A stretch of 7,836 nucleotides of DNA from Rhodobacteraceae bacterium UBA2776 (GTDB lineage: Bacteria > Pseudomonadota > Alphaproteobacteria > Rhodobacterales > Rhodobacteraceae). The position numbers and the translations under genes are program-made. Shown in pieces: positions 1 to 5,385 of this stretch (position 1 is its first letter; the number at the start of each line of letters is the position of its first letter). The notes beneath the pieces were generated by a model. The model ran no database searches. It was not told the DNA's origin and was given only the letters and a program-made list of their open reading frames with translations. The stretch lies in the NCBI GenBank assembly GCA_002352425.1, contig DEIK01000093.1:1-7836 (forward strand), written 5' to 3'.

Positions 1-335
1 GCAAGGTGCGCACCCTGATCAAACAGGACTTTGAACAAGTGTTCAACGCGGGCGTTGACGCGATCTTGACACCGGCCACACCGTCAGCCGCTTTTGGGCT
101 GGGCGACATGACCGATGCAGACCCAGTGCAGATGTACTTGAACGACGTTTTCACCGTCACCGTGAACCTTGCTGGGTTGCCCGGCATTGCGGTGCCAGCA
201 GGCATGGATGCACAGGGCTTGCCATTGGGGCTGCAACTGATTGGTCGCCCGTGGGAAGAGGGCGATTTGCTGAATGTTGCCTATGCGCTGGAGAATGCCG
301 CAGGTTTTGTTTCAAAACCTTCAAAATGGTGGTAG
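1..335 (+). CDS. gatA: Asp-tRNA(Asn)/Glu-tRNA(Gln) amidotransferase subunit A, 3' end (partial)
   Basis: This is the C-terminal ~110 residues of an amidase-signature-family protein. The reading frame is open to the left edge (first full codon at 3), so the start lies outside the window and the GTG at 6 is an internal Val codon. Recognisable late GatA landmarks are DAILTPATPS, the hydrophobic FTVTVNLAGLPGIAVPAG stretch, GLPLGLQLIGRPWEE, and the terminal KPSKWW. In bacteria lacking Gln-tRNA or Asn-tRNA synthetases, the GatCAB complex converts misacylated Glu-tRNA(Gln) or Asp-tRNA(Asn) in the cytoplasm. GatA is the glutaminase subunit that supplies ammonia. The catalytic Ser-Ser-Lys triad lies upstream and cannot be checked. 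Another amidase-family enzyme is possible, but the LGLQLIGRPW ending is most typical of GatA. The stop is TAG at 333-335; no clear intrinsic terminator follows. Confidence 0.88.
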   Translation, partial: KVRTLIKQDFEQVFNAGVDAILTPATPSAAFGLGDMTDADPVQMYLNDVFTVTVNLAGLPGIAVPAGMDAQGLPLGLQLIGRPWEEGDLLNVAYALENAAGFVSKPSKWW

Positions 336-385
336 TCACCGATAAATCGACTAAAGTGCGACAGAAATTGATAAGGGGTTTTTCG

Positions 386-1018
386 ATGCGGTTATTTGTT
401 CCAGCCATTATGGCGCTGGCCCTTGGGGCCTGTGATACAGCCGTTCCAGATTCAGGGGCAGGTGTTGGATTTGGTGGCTATACCAGCTATGAACAACAGC
501 GGGCCGCCCGCGAAGCCAAGCTGCGGGGGCAAACCGCACCGGCAGCGGGGACTATTTCAGATGAAACGGTTACCACAACAACGCCAACCAACCCGGCACA
601 ACCAGCGGCCACCACAAACAATGGGGCCATTTCGGACGAACAAGATTTCGGTGCCGTATCCGAGCGTGAATCCATCAAAAGTGACGCCGAACGATTGGCG
701 CGTCGCAAGGCAGGTTATGTCCAGATCGCGCCGAAAGCCGTGCCAACAGGCGGCGGCGGACGCGGGGCCAGTGTGGTGCAATTCGCGCTTTCGACAACGA
801 ACCGTGTTGGCGAATCTATCTACCGTCGTTCCAGCGTTTTCGCCAAATCGCGCTATGACAAGAATTGCGCGAAATACACCTCCTCCGAGGCCGCGCAAAC
901 GGCATTTTTGCAGTCCGGCGGCCCACAAAAAGACCGCAATGGTCTGGACCCTGACGGCGACGGTTTCGCTTGCTCATGGGATCCGCAACCGTTCCGCAAC
1001 GCCAGAACGGGCGGTTGA
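386..1018 (+). CDS. Predicted lipoprotein with C-terminal Excalibur calcium-binding domain
   Basis: A 210-residue protein. I chose the ATG at 386 over longer in-frame starts because AAGGGG at 373-378 sits 7 bases upstream, and because this start gives a short lipoprotein signal peptide (MRLFVPAIMALALGAC) with the lipobox LGAC and lipidated Cys16. After a conserved-looking PDSGAGVGF segment comes a low-complexity Thr/Pro/Ala-rich linker (about residues 50-85) with ISDE occurring twice. The C-terminal ~45 residues form an Excalibur-like domain: Cys161 in YDKNCAKY, then DPDGDGFACSW with an EF-hand-like Asp ladder and Cys196. The family is known for calcium coordination, with the two Cys probably disulphide-bonded outside the cytoplasm. 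Inference: a periplasm-facing membrane-anchored protein with a flexible tether. Its own role is unknown. The amidase gene starts 8 bases after its stop, so the two are probably co-transcribed. Confidence 0.85.
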   Translation: MRLFVPAIMALALGACDTAVPDSGAGVGFGGYTSYEQQRAAREAKLRGQTAPAAGTISDETVTTTTPTNPAQPAATTNNGAISDEQDFGAVSERESIKSDAERLARRKAGYVQIAPKAVPTGGGGRGASVVQFALSTTNRVGESIYRRSSVFAKSRYDKNCAKYTSSEAAQTAFLQSGGPQKDRNGLDPDGDGFACSWDPQPFRNARTGG

Positions 1019-1026
1019 GGGCAGGG

Positions 1027-1731
1027 GTGAGCGTCACCGGCGCGGTGAATATCACCCCACACCCGTCGCCCAATTTCGGGCCGCGCCGTGAAGGCGCGAT
1101 GCCCGATATGGTGGTGCTGCACTACACAGCTATGAAGAGTGCAGCGGCAGCGCTAGAGCGGCTGTGTTCGCCAGACGTCGAGGTTTCGGCGCATTATCTG
1201 ATTTCAGAAACGGGTGAGGTGTTCCAACTGGTTGAGGAAGATCAGCGTGCATGGCACGCTGGTGCTGGCTGTTGGGGCGAGGTCATTGATGTGAATTCGC
1301 GCTCAATCGGGATTGAGCTGGCCAACAACGGTTTTGCGCCGTTCCCTGAACCCCAAATGGTTGCCCTAGAGCGATTACTGTCCGGTATCATGCGCCGATG
1401 GGCAATCCCGCCACAACGCATCATTGGCCATTCCGACATGGCGCCAGGGCGTAAGATTGATCCTGGGGCGCGGTTCGACTGGTATCGCTTGGCCATGGCG
1501 GGGTTGGCGATCTGGCCGGACAGCGCGGGAAAGCCCTGCCACTATTCCGGAATAGTAGAAATGTTAAACAGGTTTGGAATGAAGGCCGATTGTGACGCCG
1601 AAACATTGTTGGCCGCCTTTCGCTTGCGGTTTCGCCCATGGGCGACGGGGCCTGTCGATGACGTGGATATGGTGCTGGCGGCGGATATTTCTGCGCGCTA
1701 CCCCGTTGACCAAAGCGATCTAACCTCATAA
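1027..1731 (+). CDS. N-acetylmuramoyl-L-alanine amidase (Amidase_2, AmpD/AmiD type)
   Basis: A 234-residue zinc amidase predicted to cut the amide bond between N-acetylmuramic (or anhydro-muramic) acid and the stem-peptide L-Ala. GTG at 1027 is chosen because GAGGG lies just upstream (1017-1021) and it starts 8 bases after the lipoprotein stop; the ATG at 970 would overlap that gene by 49 bases. Amidase_2 motifs are in order: zinc ligand His32 in VVLHYTAM, SAHYLISETGEVFQLV (54-69), probable catalytic Glu97 in IGIELAN, then GHSDMAPGRKIDPG with His135, Lys143 and Asp145 at the family spacing. Residues ~172-225 (LNRFGM, AAFRLRFRPW) resemble the peptidoglycan-binding tail of AmiD. No signal peptide or lipobox is seen, so a cytoplasmic muropeptide-recycling role like AmpD is plausible, although the two-domain layout is closer to AmiD. 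The gene's last codons contain the rnpB promoter. Confidence 0.9.
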   Translation: MSVTGAVNITPHPSPNFGPRREGAMPDMVVLHYTAMKSAAAALERLCSPDVEVSAHYLISETGEVFQLVEEDQRAWHAGAGCWGEVIDVNSRSIGIELANNGFAPFPEPQMVALERLLSGIMRRWAIPPQRIIGHSDMAPGRKIDPGARFDWYRLAMAGLAIWPDSAGKPCHYSGIVEMLNRFGMKADCDAETLLAAFRLRFRPWATGPVDDVDMVLAADISARYPVDQSDLTS

Positions 1732-1734
1732 ATC
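1706..1734 (+). promoter_or_regulatory. Predicted rnpB promoter inside the amidase 3' end
   Basis: A sigma70-like pair TTGACC (1706-1711) and TAAATC (1729-1734) is separated by exactly 17 bases. The expected start point, about 7 bases after the -10 box, is 1741, which is the first base of the RNase P RNA P1 helix. The TAA of the amidase stop codon forms the first half of the -10 box. Position and spacing are seen directly; promoter activity is inferred. Confidence 0.6.
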
Positions 1735-1739
1735 ACCTA

Positions 1740-2121
1740 TGCGCGGATGGCTGGATGGCCGCGTTTGTTTCGGCAAGCGAGGAAAGTCCGGACTCCACAA
1801 AACGACGGTGCCGGGTAATGCCCGGCCGGGGAAACCCGAGGGAAAGCGCCACAGAAAACAGACCGCCTGCATCCGTGCAGGTCAGGGTGAAACGGTGGGG
1901 TAAGAGCCCACCGCGGGGCTGGCAACAGTCACGGCACGGCAAGCCCCACCGGGAGCAATGCCAAATAGGAACCTTGCGGGCGCAGGCCCAGAGCTGTTTT
2001 GGCTCAGGAGGTTCGGGTTGGCAGCTAGACCTGTTCAGTAATGAACAGGGCAGAGGAATGGTCATCTATCGGTGGGGAAACCCATCGTGGACAAAATCCG
2101 GCTTATAGGCCATCCGCGCGA
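1740..2121 (+). ncRNA. rnpB: RNase P RNA (M1 RNA), bacterial type A
   Basis: Catalytic RNA of RNase P, which removes 5' leaders from pre-tRNAs. Conserved blocks are present in order: GAGGAAAGTCCGGACTCCAC (from 1779), AGGGAAAGCGCCACAGAAA (1839-1857), GGGAGCAATGCCAAATAGG (from ~1951), CAGAGGAATGGTCATC (2051 onwards), and ACAAAATCCGGCTTATAG (2091-2108). The ends are set by a perfect 11-bp P1 helix, 1741-1751 pairing with 2109-2119, with one extra wobble pair outside. The loop GGTGGGGAAACCC near 2071 carries the GGU that binds the tRNA 3' CCA in this RNA class. Length (~380 nt) fits an alphaproteobacterial RNase P RNA. Open reading frames across this stretch on either strand are chance. No clear intrinsic terminator follows P1. 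Confidence 0.97.
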
Positions 2122-2131
2122 CCTTTTCCTG

Positions 2132-2159
2132 TTGACTCGGGGGCCAAGCCAGCTAAAAG
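2132..2159 (+). promoter_or_regulatory. Possible rpmG promoter
   Basis: TTGACT (2132-2137) and TAAAAG (2154-2159) are separated by 16 bases in the gap between rnpB and rpmG. The -35 is good and the -10 is moderate. It would give a ~46-base leader ahead of rpmG. It is a visual match only; read-through from rnpB is an alternative source of the mRNA. Confidence 0.35.
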
Positions 2160-2211
2160 GCACCTTCAAGGTTTACTGGGCAATTTAGCCCCCCGCTTTA
2201 GGAGCATTAAA

Positions 2212-2379
2212 ATGGCGAAGCCAACCACAATTAAAATCCGCCTGAACTCGACAGCGGGTACTGGCCACTTCTACGTGACCAAAAAGAACGCACGCACCAT
2301 GACCGAAAAGATGGTTGTGAACAAATACGATCCGGTTGTGCGCAAGCACGTTGAATATAAAGAAGGCAAGATCAAGTAG
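2212..2379 (+). CDS. rpmG: 50S ribosomal protein L33
   Basis: A 55-residue basic protein that matches bacterial L33 along its full length: MAKPTTIKIRLNSTAGTG, HFYVTKKNARTMTEKM, and the YDPVVRKHVEYKEGKIK ending. L33 sits near the E site of the large ribosomal subunit. The zinc-ribbon CxxC pairs found in one L33 subtype are absent, so this is the cysteine-free, zinc-independent form usual for proteobacteria. AGGAG at 2200-2204 is 7 bases from the ATG. The gene lies 90 bases downstream of rnpB and is closed by a strong terminator 31 bases after its stop, so it is a single gene or the end of the rnpB transcript. Confidence 0.97.
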   Translation: MAKPTTIKIRLNSTAGTGHFYVTKKNARTMTEKMVVNKYDPVVRKHVEYKEGKIK

Positions 2380-2410
2380 ATCAGCCTTCTCGGATTTGAC
2401 AGTTTAAAAG

Positions 2411-2437
2411 GCCGCGCAGGATTTGCGCGGCTTTTTT
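2411..2437 (+). terminator. Rho-independent terminator of rpmG
   Basis: Perfect 8-bp GC-rich stem GCCGCGCA (2411-2418) with TGCGCGGC (2424-2431), a 5-base loop GGATT, and a run of six T at 2432-2437. It is oriented for the + strand, just after rpmG. Confidence 0.92.
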
Positions 2438-2481
2438 GTGTTTTTCAGTTGGGGATGTGTCTAGCGTTTCTGAATGCATAA

Positions 2482-2523
2482 TGCTGGGACCGGGGCGGCA
2501 CTATGTTAATCTCTGGCCCAGCA
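2482..2523. repeat. Imperfect inverted repeat in the rpmG downstream gap
   Basis: TGCTGGG-A-CC (2482-2491) can pair with GGCCCAGCA (2515-2523), nine pairs with one bulged A, around a 23-base loop. No T run follows on the + strand, so it is not a standard terminator. It lies in the gap between the rpmG terminator and the 3' end of the minus-strand gene at 2564; its role is unknown. Confidence 0.3.
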
Positions 2524-2563
2524 CCAATGCCCTCCTTTCAGCTATATAGAGCTAAATGGCAGC

Positions 2564-3019
2564 TTAAATCCTTGGCACCGAAAATAGGAGGCCACGTGTG
2601 ATCTCTTTGCCATCCACATCAAATCGACATATTGCATCAAAACGCGCATCCTTTGTGAGCATCGCAATGTCCTGCGGAAGCGTGGCGTTCTCAAACTCAA
2701 TACGCTCCTGTCTTGATGGCGCAGTACATATAGACCATGTGTCGACAAACCATGGGGCAACATCAGCAGGGAAGCCAAAGTAGATTCGGTCAGGATCAGC
2801 ATGAATTAGTCGCCGGAAAAAGTTGGGCAAGTGGTGTATGGGCTGAGAAACCTCTGCGTCCAATAAAATGCCGCGTAAACCGTTTCCTGTAGAAATTACA
2901 TATGCACCGTCAGGTATATCGGGGATGTTGAAATACCCCTTTTGGTAAGACCGAAATGCTGTGTATCCGACAAGAAAAACGACACCAATCAGCAATAATT
3001 TGAAGATCGATTTGAGCAT
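2564..3019 (-). CDS. Hypothetical membrane-anchored protein
   Basis: A 151-residue protein I do not recognise by function. The N-terminus MLKSIFK is followed by one hydrophobic segment (about residues 6-22, LLLIGVVFLVGYTAF), which could be a signal anchor with the rest facing the periplasm. The soluble part contains PDIPDGAYVISTGNGLRGILLDAE (36-59), an aromatic PWFVDTWSICTAP stretch (about 88-100), and DARFDAICRFDVDGKEITRGLLFS near the end. The two Cys (in WSIC and DAIC) could form a disulphide if exported. It resembles the small hypothetical proteins with a PDGxYV...GLRGILxDAE core that I associate with Rhodobacteraceae, but no role is assigned. No clear Shine-Dalgarno precedes the ATG at 3019. 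GC is about 46% by hand count over 2581-3000, visibly lower than the flanking genes. Confidence 0.7.
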   Translation of the reverse strand: MLKSIFKLLLIGVVFLVGYTAFRSYQKGYFNIPDIPDGAYVISTGNGLRGILLDAEVSQPIHHLPNFFRRLIHADPDRIYFGFPADVAPWFVDTWSICTAPSRQERIEFENATLPQDIAMLTKDARFDAICRFDVDGKEITRGLLFSVPRI

Positions 3020-3179
3020 TTGAAAGCAATTCGTTTTAGTTGGAATAGGGTATCAAATTCCACCAAATTATGTGATTTGTTCATAATTGTGATCCGCCCA
3101 GATTGAATATTTAATAAGCCATGGAGGTATTGTGCTAGGAAAACTCTGCGGAGCGCTTCTAACGCCTCTGACGCTTCAC

Positions 3180-3210
3180 AAAAAAAAGAGGCCGGTCAAT
3201 CTGACCGGCC
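3180..3210 (-). terminator. Rho-independent terminator of the BI-1 family gene
   Basis: Perfect 9-bp stem GGCCGGTCA (3190-3198) with TGACCGGCC (3202-3210) and a 3-base loop. Read on the minus strand, it is followed after two bases by eight T (the A run at 3180-3187). It begins 26 bases after the stop of the gene at 3237-3956. Confidence 0.92.
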
Positions 3211-3236
3211 CCTTCTAATCTCAATTTCAAACGATG

Positions 3237-3956
3237 CTATTCGCGGCTGCCCATGAACTGCAGCAGGAACATGAACAGGTTCACGAAATCCAGATACAGG
3301 TTCAACGCGCCCATGATGGCCGATTTAGCCAGCCATTCGCTGTCACCGTGATGCGCATGCTCAAGGTAGGTGTTCTTGATTTTCTGCGTATCGTAGGCTG
3401 TCAGGCCCGCAAAGATCAGCACACCCAGTGCGGAAATTGCCAGTTGCACAACGCCAGAGCCCAAAAAAATGTTCACAACTGAGGCAATAATCAGACCAAT
3501 CACACCCATGATCAGGAATGAACCCCAACCGGAAATGTCTTTCTTGGTGGTGTAACCCCAAAGGCTAAGACCTGCGAAGGACGCCGAAGTCACCAAAAAA
3601 GTCTGCGTGATCGAATAGCCGGTGAACACTGCGAATATCCACGCCATCGACAGGCCCATGGCTGCAGCAAACACATAGAAAAACAACTGTGCGCCAGCCG
3701 CTGAAATGCGGTTGATCATTGCGCCAAAGGCGAAAACCATGATCAGCGGCAGGAACATAACGATGTAACGCACGTAACCGGTAAACAGCGTTTGCAACAA
3801 TGCCTCGTTGGTGCCAACAGCCCAGGAAACCAAGGCGGTCAATAACAGGCCCACGGACATCGTGCCGTAAACCTTGTTCATATGGGCTTTGAGCCCTGCG
3901 TCGATCTCGGCGGCGCGCGTACCGGCACCGGTGTTGATCGTGTTGTACTCTGCCAT
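3237..3956 (-). CDS. Bax inhibitor-1/YccA (UPF0005) family membrane protein
   Basis: A 239-residue polytopic inner-membrane protein. The ATG at 3956 is preferred to the upstream ATG at 3995 because GGAGG (3963-3967 on the complement) sits 6 bases ahead and MAEYNTIN is a typical start. Seven hydrophobic segments fall at about residues 30-48, 63-82, 88-110, 116-134, 145-165, 169-188 and 212-234. The family signature is clear: LIFAGLTAYDTQKIK (180-194) and ALNLYLDFVNLFMFLLQFMG (217-236). Asp189 and Asp223 correspond in position to the acidic pair that forms the pH-sensing gate of the calcium-leak homologue YetJ (family knowledge; equivalence inferred). E. coli relatives are YccA, an FtsH substrate/modulator, and YbhL. 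It is a single gene with its own promoter and terminator. The substrate in bacteria is unsettled, so only the family is claimed. Confidence 0.95.
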   Translation of the reverse strand: MAEYNTINTGAGTRAAEIDAGLKAHMNKVYGTMSVGLLLTALVSWAVGTNEALLQTLFTGYVRYIVMFLPLIMVFAFGAMINRISAAGAQLFFYVFAAAMGLSMAWIFAVFTGYSITQTFLVTSASFAGLSLWGYTTKKDISGWGSFLIMGVIGLIIASVVNIFLGSGVVQLAISALGVLIFAGLTAYDTQKIKNTYLEHAHHGDSEWLAKSAIMGALNLYLDFVNLFMFLLQFMGSRE

Positions 3957-4019
3957 GAAAAACCTCCAGATTAATGACATGTGGCCAGTGCCCATAGGAA
4001 ACGGCCACCTTCATCGTTA

Positions 4020-4048
4020 TATATCGGCAAAGATGGCCGCATTTTCAA
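4020..4048 (-). promoter_or_regulatory. Possible promoter of the BI-1 family gene
   Basis: On the complement, TTGAAA (4043-4048) and GATATA (4020-4025) are separated by 17 bases. This would start transcription near 4012, leaving a leader of ~56 bases before the ATG at 3956. It is a visual match only. Confidence 0.4.
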
Positions 4049-4093
4049 GGATTTCCGTGCGAATTTTGTGCAATTGGCACGTTTTTACGCAGA

Positions 4094-4312
4094 TTACTGC
4101 CGCCAAGTGGCCGGAACATCCCAAAAGGGGCGATCTGCCTCGCATTTGGCGTCGGCATCGGACAGACCCAGATCATTCAGCGCGGCGCTGTCCAGTTGAC
4201 GCAAGGCGCGGCGTTGGCTTTGGGCTGACAGGGCCAGTTTAATCATGCGAAACATCGAGGGGCGCTGTTTCGTGATGGTGCAGGCGGGGGTGTTGCAAGT
4301 TGTCATAGTCAT
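4094..4312 (-). CDS. DUF1127 domain-containing small protein
   Basis: A 72-residue basic small protein. The C-terminal half is a clear DUF1127 (YjiS-like) domain: RRALRQLDSAALNDLGLSDA followed by RPFWDVP (about residues 34-67). The start at 4312 is supported by AAAGGA (4320-4325 on the complement) 7 bases upstream. Small DUF1127 proteins are common in alphaproteobacteria. Some family members have been linked to RNA turnover, phosphate/carbon metabolism and stress responses, but this one has no assigned role. An unusual N-terminal extension of about 30 residues carries two Cys (6 and 11). The gene is divergent from a LysR regulator, with a LysR-type operator between them, so it is probably that regulator's target. 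The space between it and the BI-1 gene (3957-4093) holds only that gene's leader and promoter. Confidence 0.88.
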   Translation of the reverse strand: MTMTTCNTPACTITKQRPSMFRMIKLALSAQSQRRALRQLDSAALNDLGLSDADAKCEADRPFWDVPATWRQ

Positions 4313-4352
4313 TGTGCATTCCTTTCGATCTCGTGATGTATTTGGCTTTTTT

Positions 4353-4369
4353 TATCAATTTGCTTGATA
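4353..4369. promoter_or_regulatory. Predicted LysR-type operator (T-N11-A palindrome)
   Basis: Perfect interrupted palindrome TATCAA-N5-TTGATA. It contains the LysR-family consensus T-N11-A (T4355 to A4367) with dyad symmetry. It lies 40 bases ahead of the DUF1127 start and 66 bases ahead of the LysR start, in the divergent gap 4313-4435. Each half reads as TTGATA in the outward direction, so each could overlap a -35 region; matching -10 boxes are weak. A second loose inverted pair, ATATG (4367-4371) and CATAT (4389-4393), may extend the site toward the regulator gene. Confidence 0.6.
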
Positions 4370-4435
4370 TGTATTGCATCCCGTGCTTCATATGGAAAAT
4401 GAATGTTTATGCGTTGAATCATCAAGGATTGTGAT

Positions 4436-5290
4436 ATGCCCAGAAATATCGACATGACAGCCCTGCGCGCTTTTGCAGCCGTGGCCGAAGCGGGGGGGGT
4501 GACCAAAGCATCCGGCTATTTGAACCTGACCCAATCGGCGGTTTCGATGCAGCTGAAGCGGCTCGAGGAATCTTTGGATACCAAACTGCTGGATCGCAGC
4601 GGACGGGGTGTGGCGTTGACGGGGGCTGGCGAACAACTGCTGGGCTATGCCCGTCGCATCTTGGCCCTGAACGACGAGGTGTTCAGCCGCCTGACGGATC
4701 AAGCTTACGTCGGCGAAATCGTGTTGGGTGTGCCGCATGACATAGTCTACCCCGCCATCCCGCAGGTGCTGCGTCGCTTTGCGGCGGAATACCCGCGTAT
4801 GAATGTGCGGTTGGTGTCCTCCTACACCACGGGGTTGCGCAAAATGTTTGACCGCGGCGAATGCGACATGATCCTGACCACCGAGGATACGCCGGAAGCC
4901 GGTGGCGAGACCCTGATCGAACTGCCGCTGATCTGGATCGGGGCGCCTAGCGGTGTGGCTTGGAGAAGCCGACCGTTGCGGCTGGCCTATGAACATGCCT
5001 GCATTTTTCGCGGCGGGGTGCAGAAAAAACTGGACGAGGCGGGCATCCCTTGGGAAATGGCGGTTGAATCTGATTCCACCCGCACCATCGAGGCCTCGGT
5101 CAGTGCTGATTTGGCGGTGCATACGGTGCTTGAGGGCATGGAACCACCTTACGTCGAGGCGGTCCAGCACGGCGGCGCGCTGCCCGATCTGACCACCAAG
5201 CAGATCAATTTGTACGTGTCCGATCTGGCCAAAGGGCAGGTGGTCGAGGATATGGCAGAGTTTGTGCGCCAAGCGTATCGGAATTTGTGA
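4436..5290 (+). CDS. LysR-family transcriptional regulator
   Basis: A 284-residue LTTR. The winged helix-turn-helix occupies about residues 7-66: MTALRAFAAVAEAGGVTKAS, then LNLTQSAVSMQLKRLEESL as the recognition region, then LLDRSGRGVALTGAGEQLL. A linker helix (YARRILALNDEVFSRL) leads to a two-lobed substrate-binding domain from about residue 92 (GEIVLGVPHDIVYPAIPQVLRRF). AAGGA (4424-4428) is 7 bases from the ATG, which supports the start. LTTRs bind as tetramers to a T-N11-A site upstream of a divergent target and often repress their own gene. Here that site and a divergent DUF1127 gene are both present. The effector is unknown. No clear intrinsic terminator follows. A long open frame on the opposite strand across this gene is a coding shadow. 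Confidence 0.95.
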   Translation: MPRNIDMTALRAFAAVAEAGGVTKASGYLNLTQSAVSMQLKRLEESLDTKLLDRSGRGVALTGAGEQLLGYARRILALNDEVFSRLTDQAYVGEIVLGVPHDIVYPAIPQVLRRFAAEYPRMNVRLVSSYTTGLRKMFDRGECDMILTTEDTPEAGGETLIELPLIWIGAPSGVAWRSRPLRLAYEHACIFRGGVQKKLDEAGIPWEMAVESDSTRTIEASVSADLAVHTVLEGMEPPYVEAVQHGGALPDLTTKQINLYVSDLAKGQVVEDMAEFVRQAYRNL

Positions 5291-5335
5291 AGGAGGGCGG
5301 ATCCGAATTTTTAAATGTCATTTCTGTAAAAACAG

Positions 5336-5341
5336 TATAAT
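5336..5341 (+). promoter_or_regulatory. Possible -10 box for the SnoaL-like gene
   Basis: A perfect TATAAT 44 bases before the ATG at 5386, in an AT-rich gap. No convincing -35 box is seen at 16-18 bases upstream (the sequence there is AAATGT-like), so this may be a weak or activator-dependent promoter. Confidence 0.35.
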
Positions 5342-5385
5342 TTAATACGCTGAATGTTGGCACAGTCGGCGCAGAGGAAAATTAA

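Noticed and set aside
251..385. A longer start for the Excalibur lipoprotein at 251
   Set aside because: It overlaps gatA by 85 bases and would bury the clear lipoprotein signal peptide that begins at 386, where there is a good ribosome site.
970..1026. ATG start at 970 for the amidase
   Set aside because: It lies inside the lipoprotein gene. GTG at 1027 has a ribosome site and fits the usual N-terminus of the family.
396..1091. A 231-codon plus-strand frame over the lipoprotein
   Set aside because: Shifted-frame shadow with Pro/Arg/Gln-rich composition and no motif.
1733..2108. Open frames on both strands across 1733-2108
   Set aside because: The stretch is rnpB; the conserved RNase P blocks and P1 pairing explain it fully.
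2139..2197. CGGGGGC and GCCCCCC runs as a terminator after rnpB
   Set aside because: The arms are over 40 bases apart, do not match in length, and no T run follows.
4388..5272. A 294-codon minus-strand frame opposite the LysR gene
   Set aside because: Rich in His, Arg and Gln, as antisense shadows of GC-rich coding DNA are; it has no domain motif, while the plus strand encodes a complete LysR protein.
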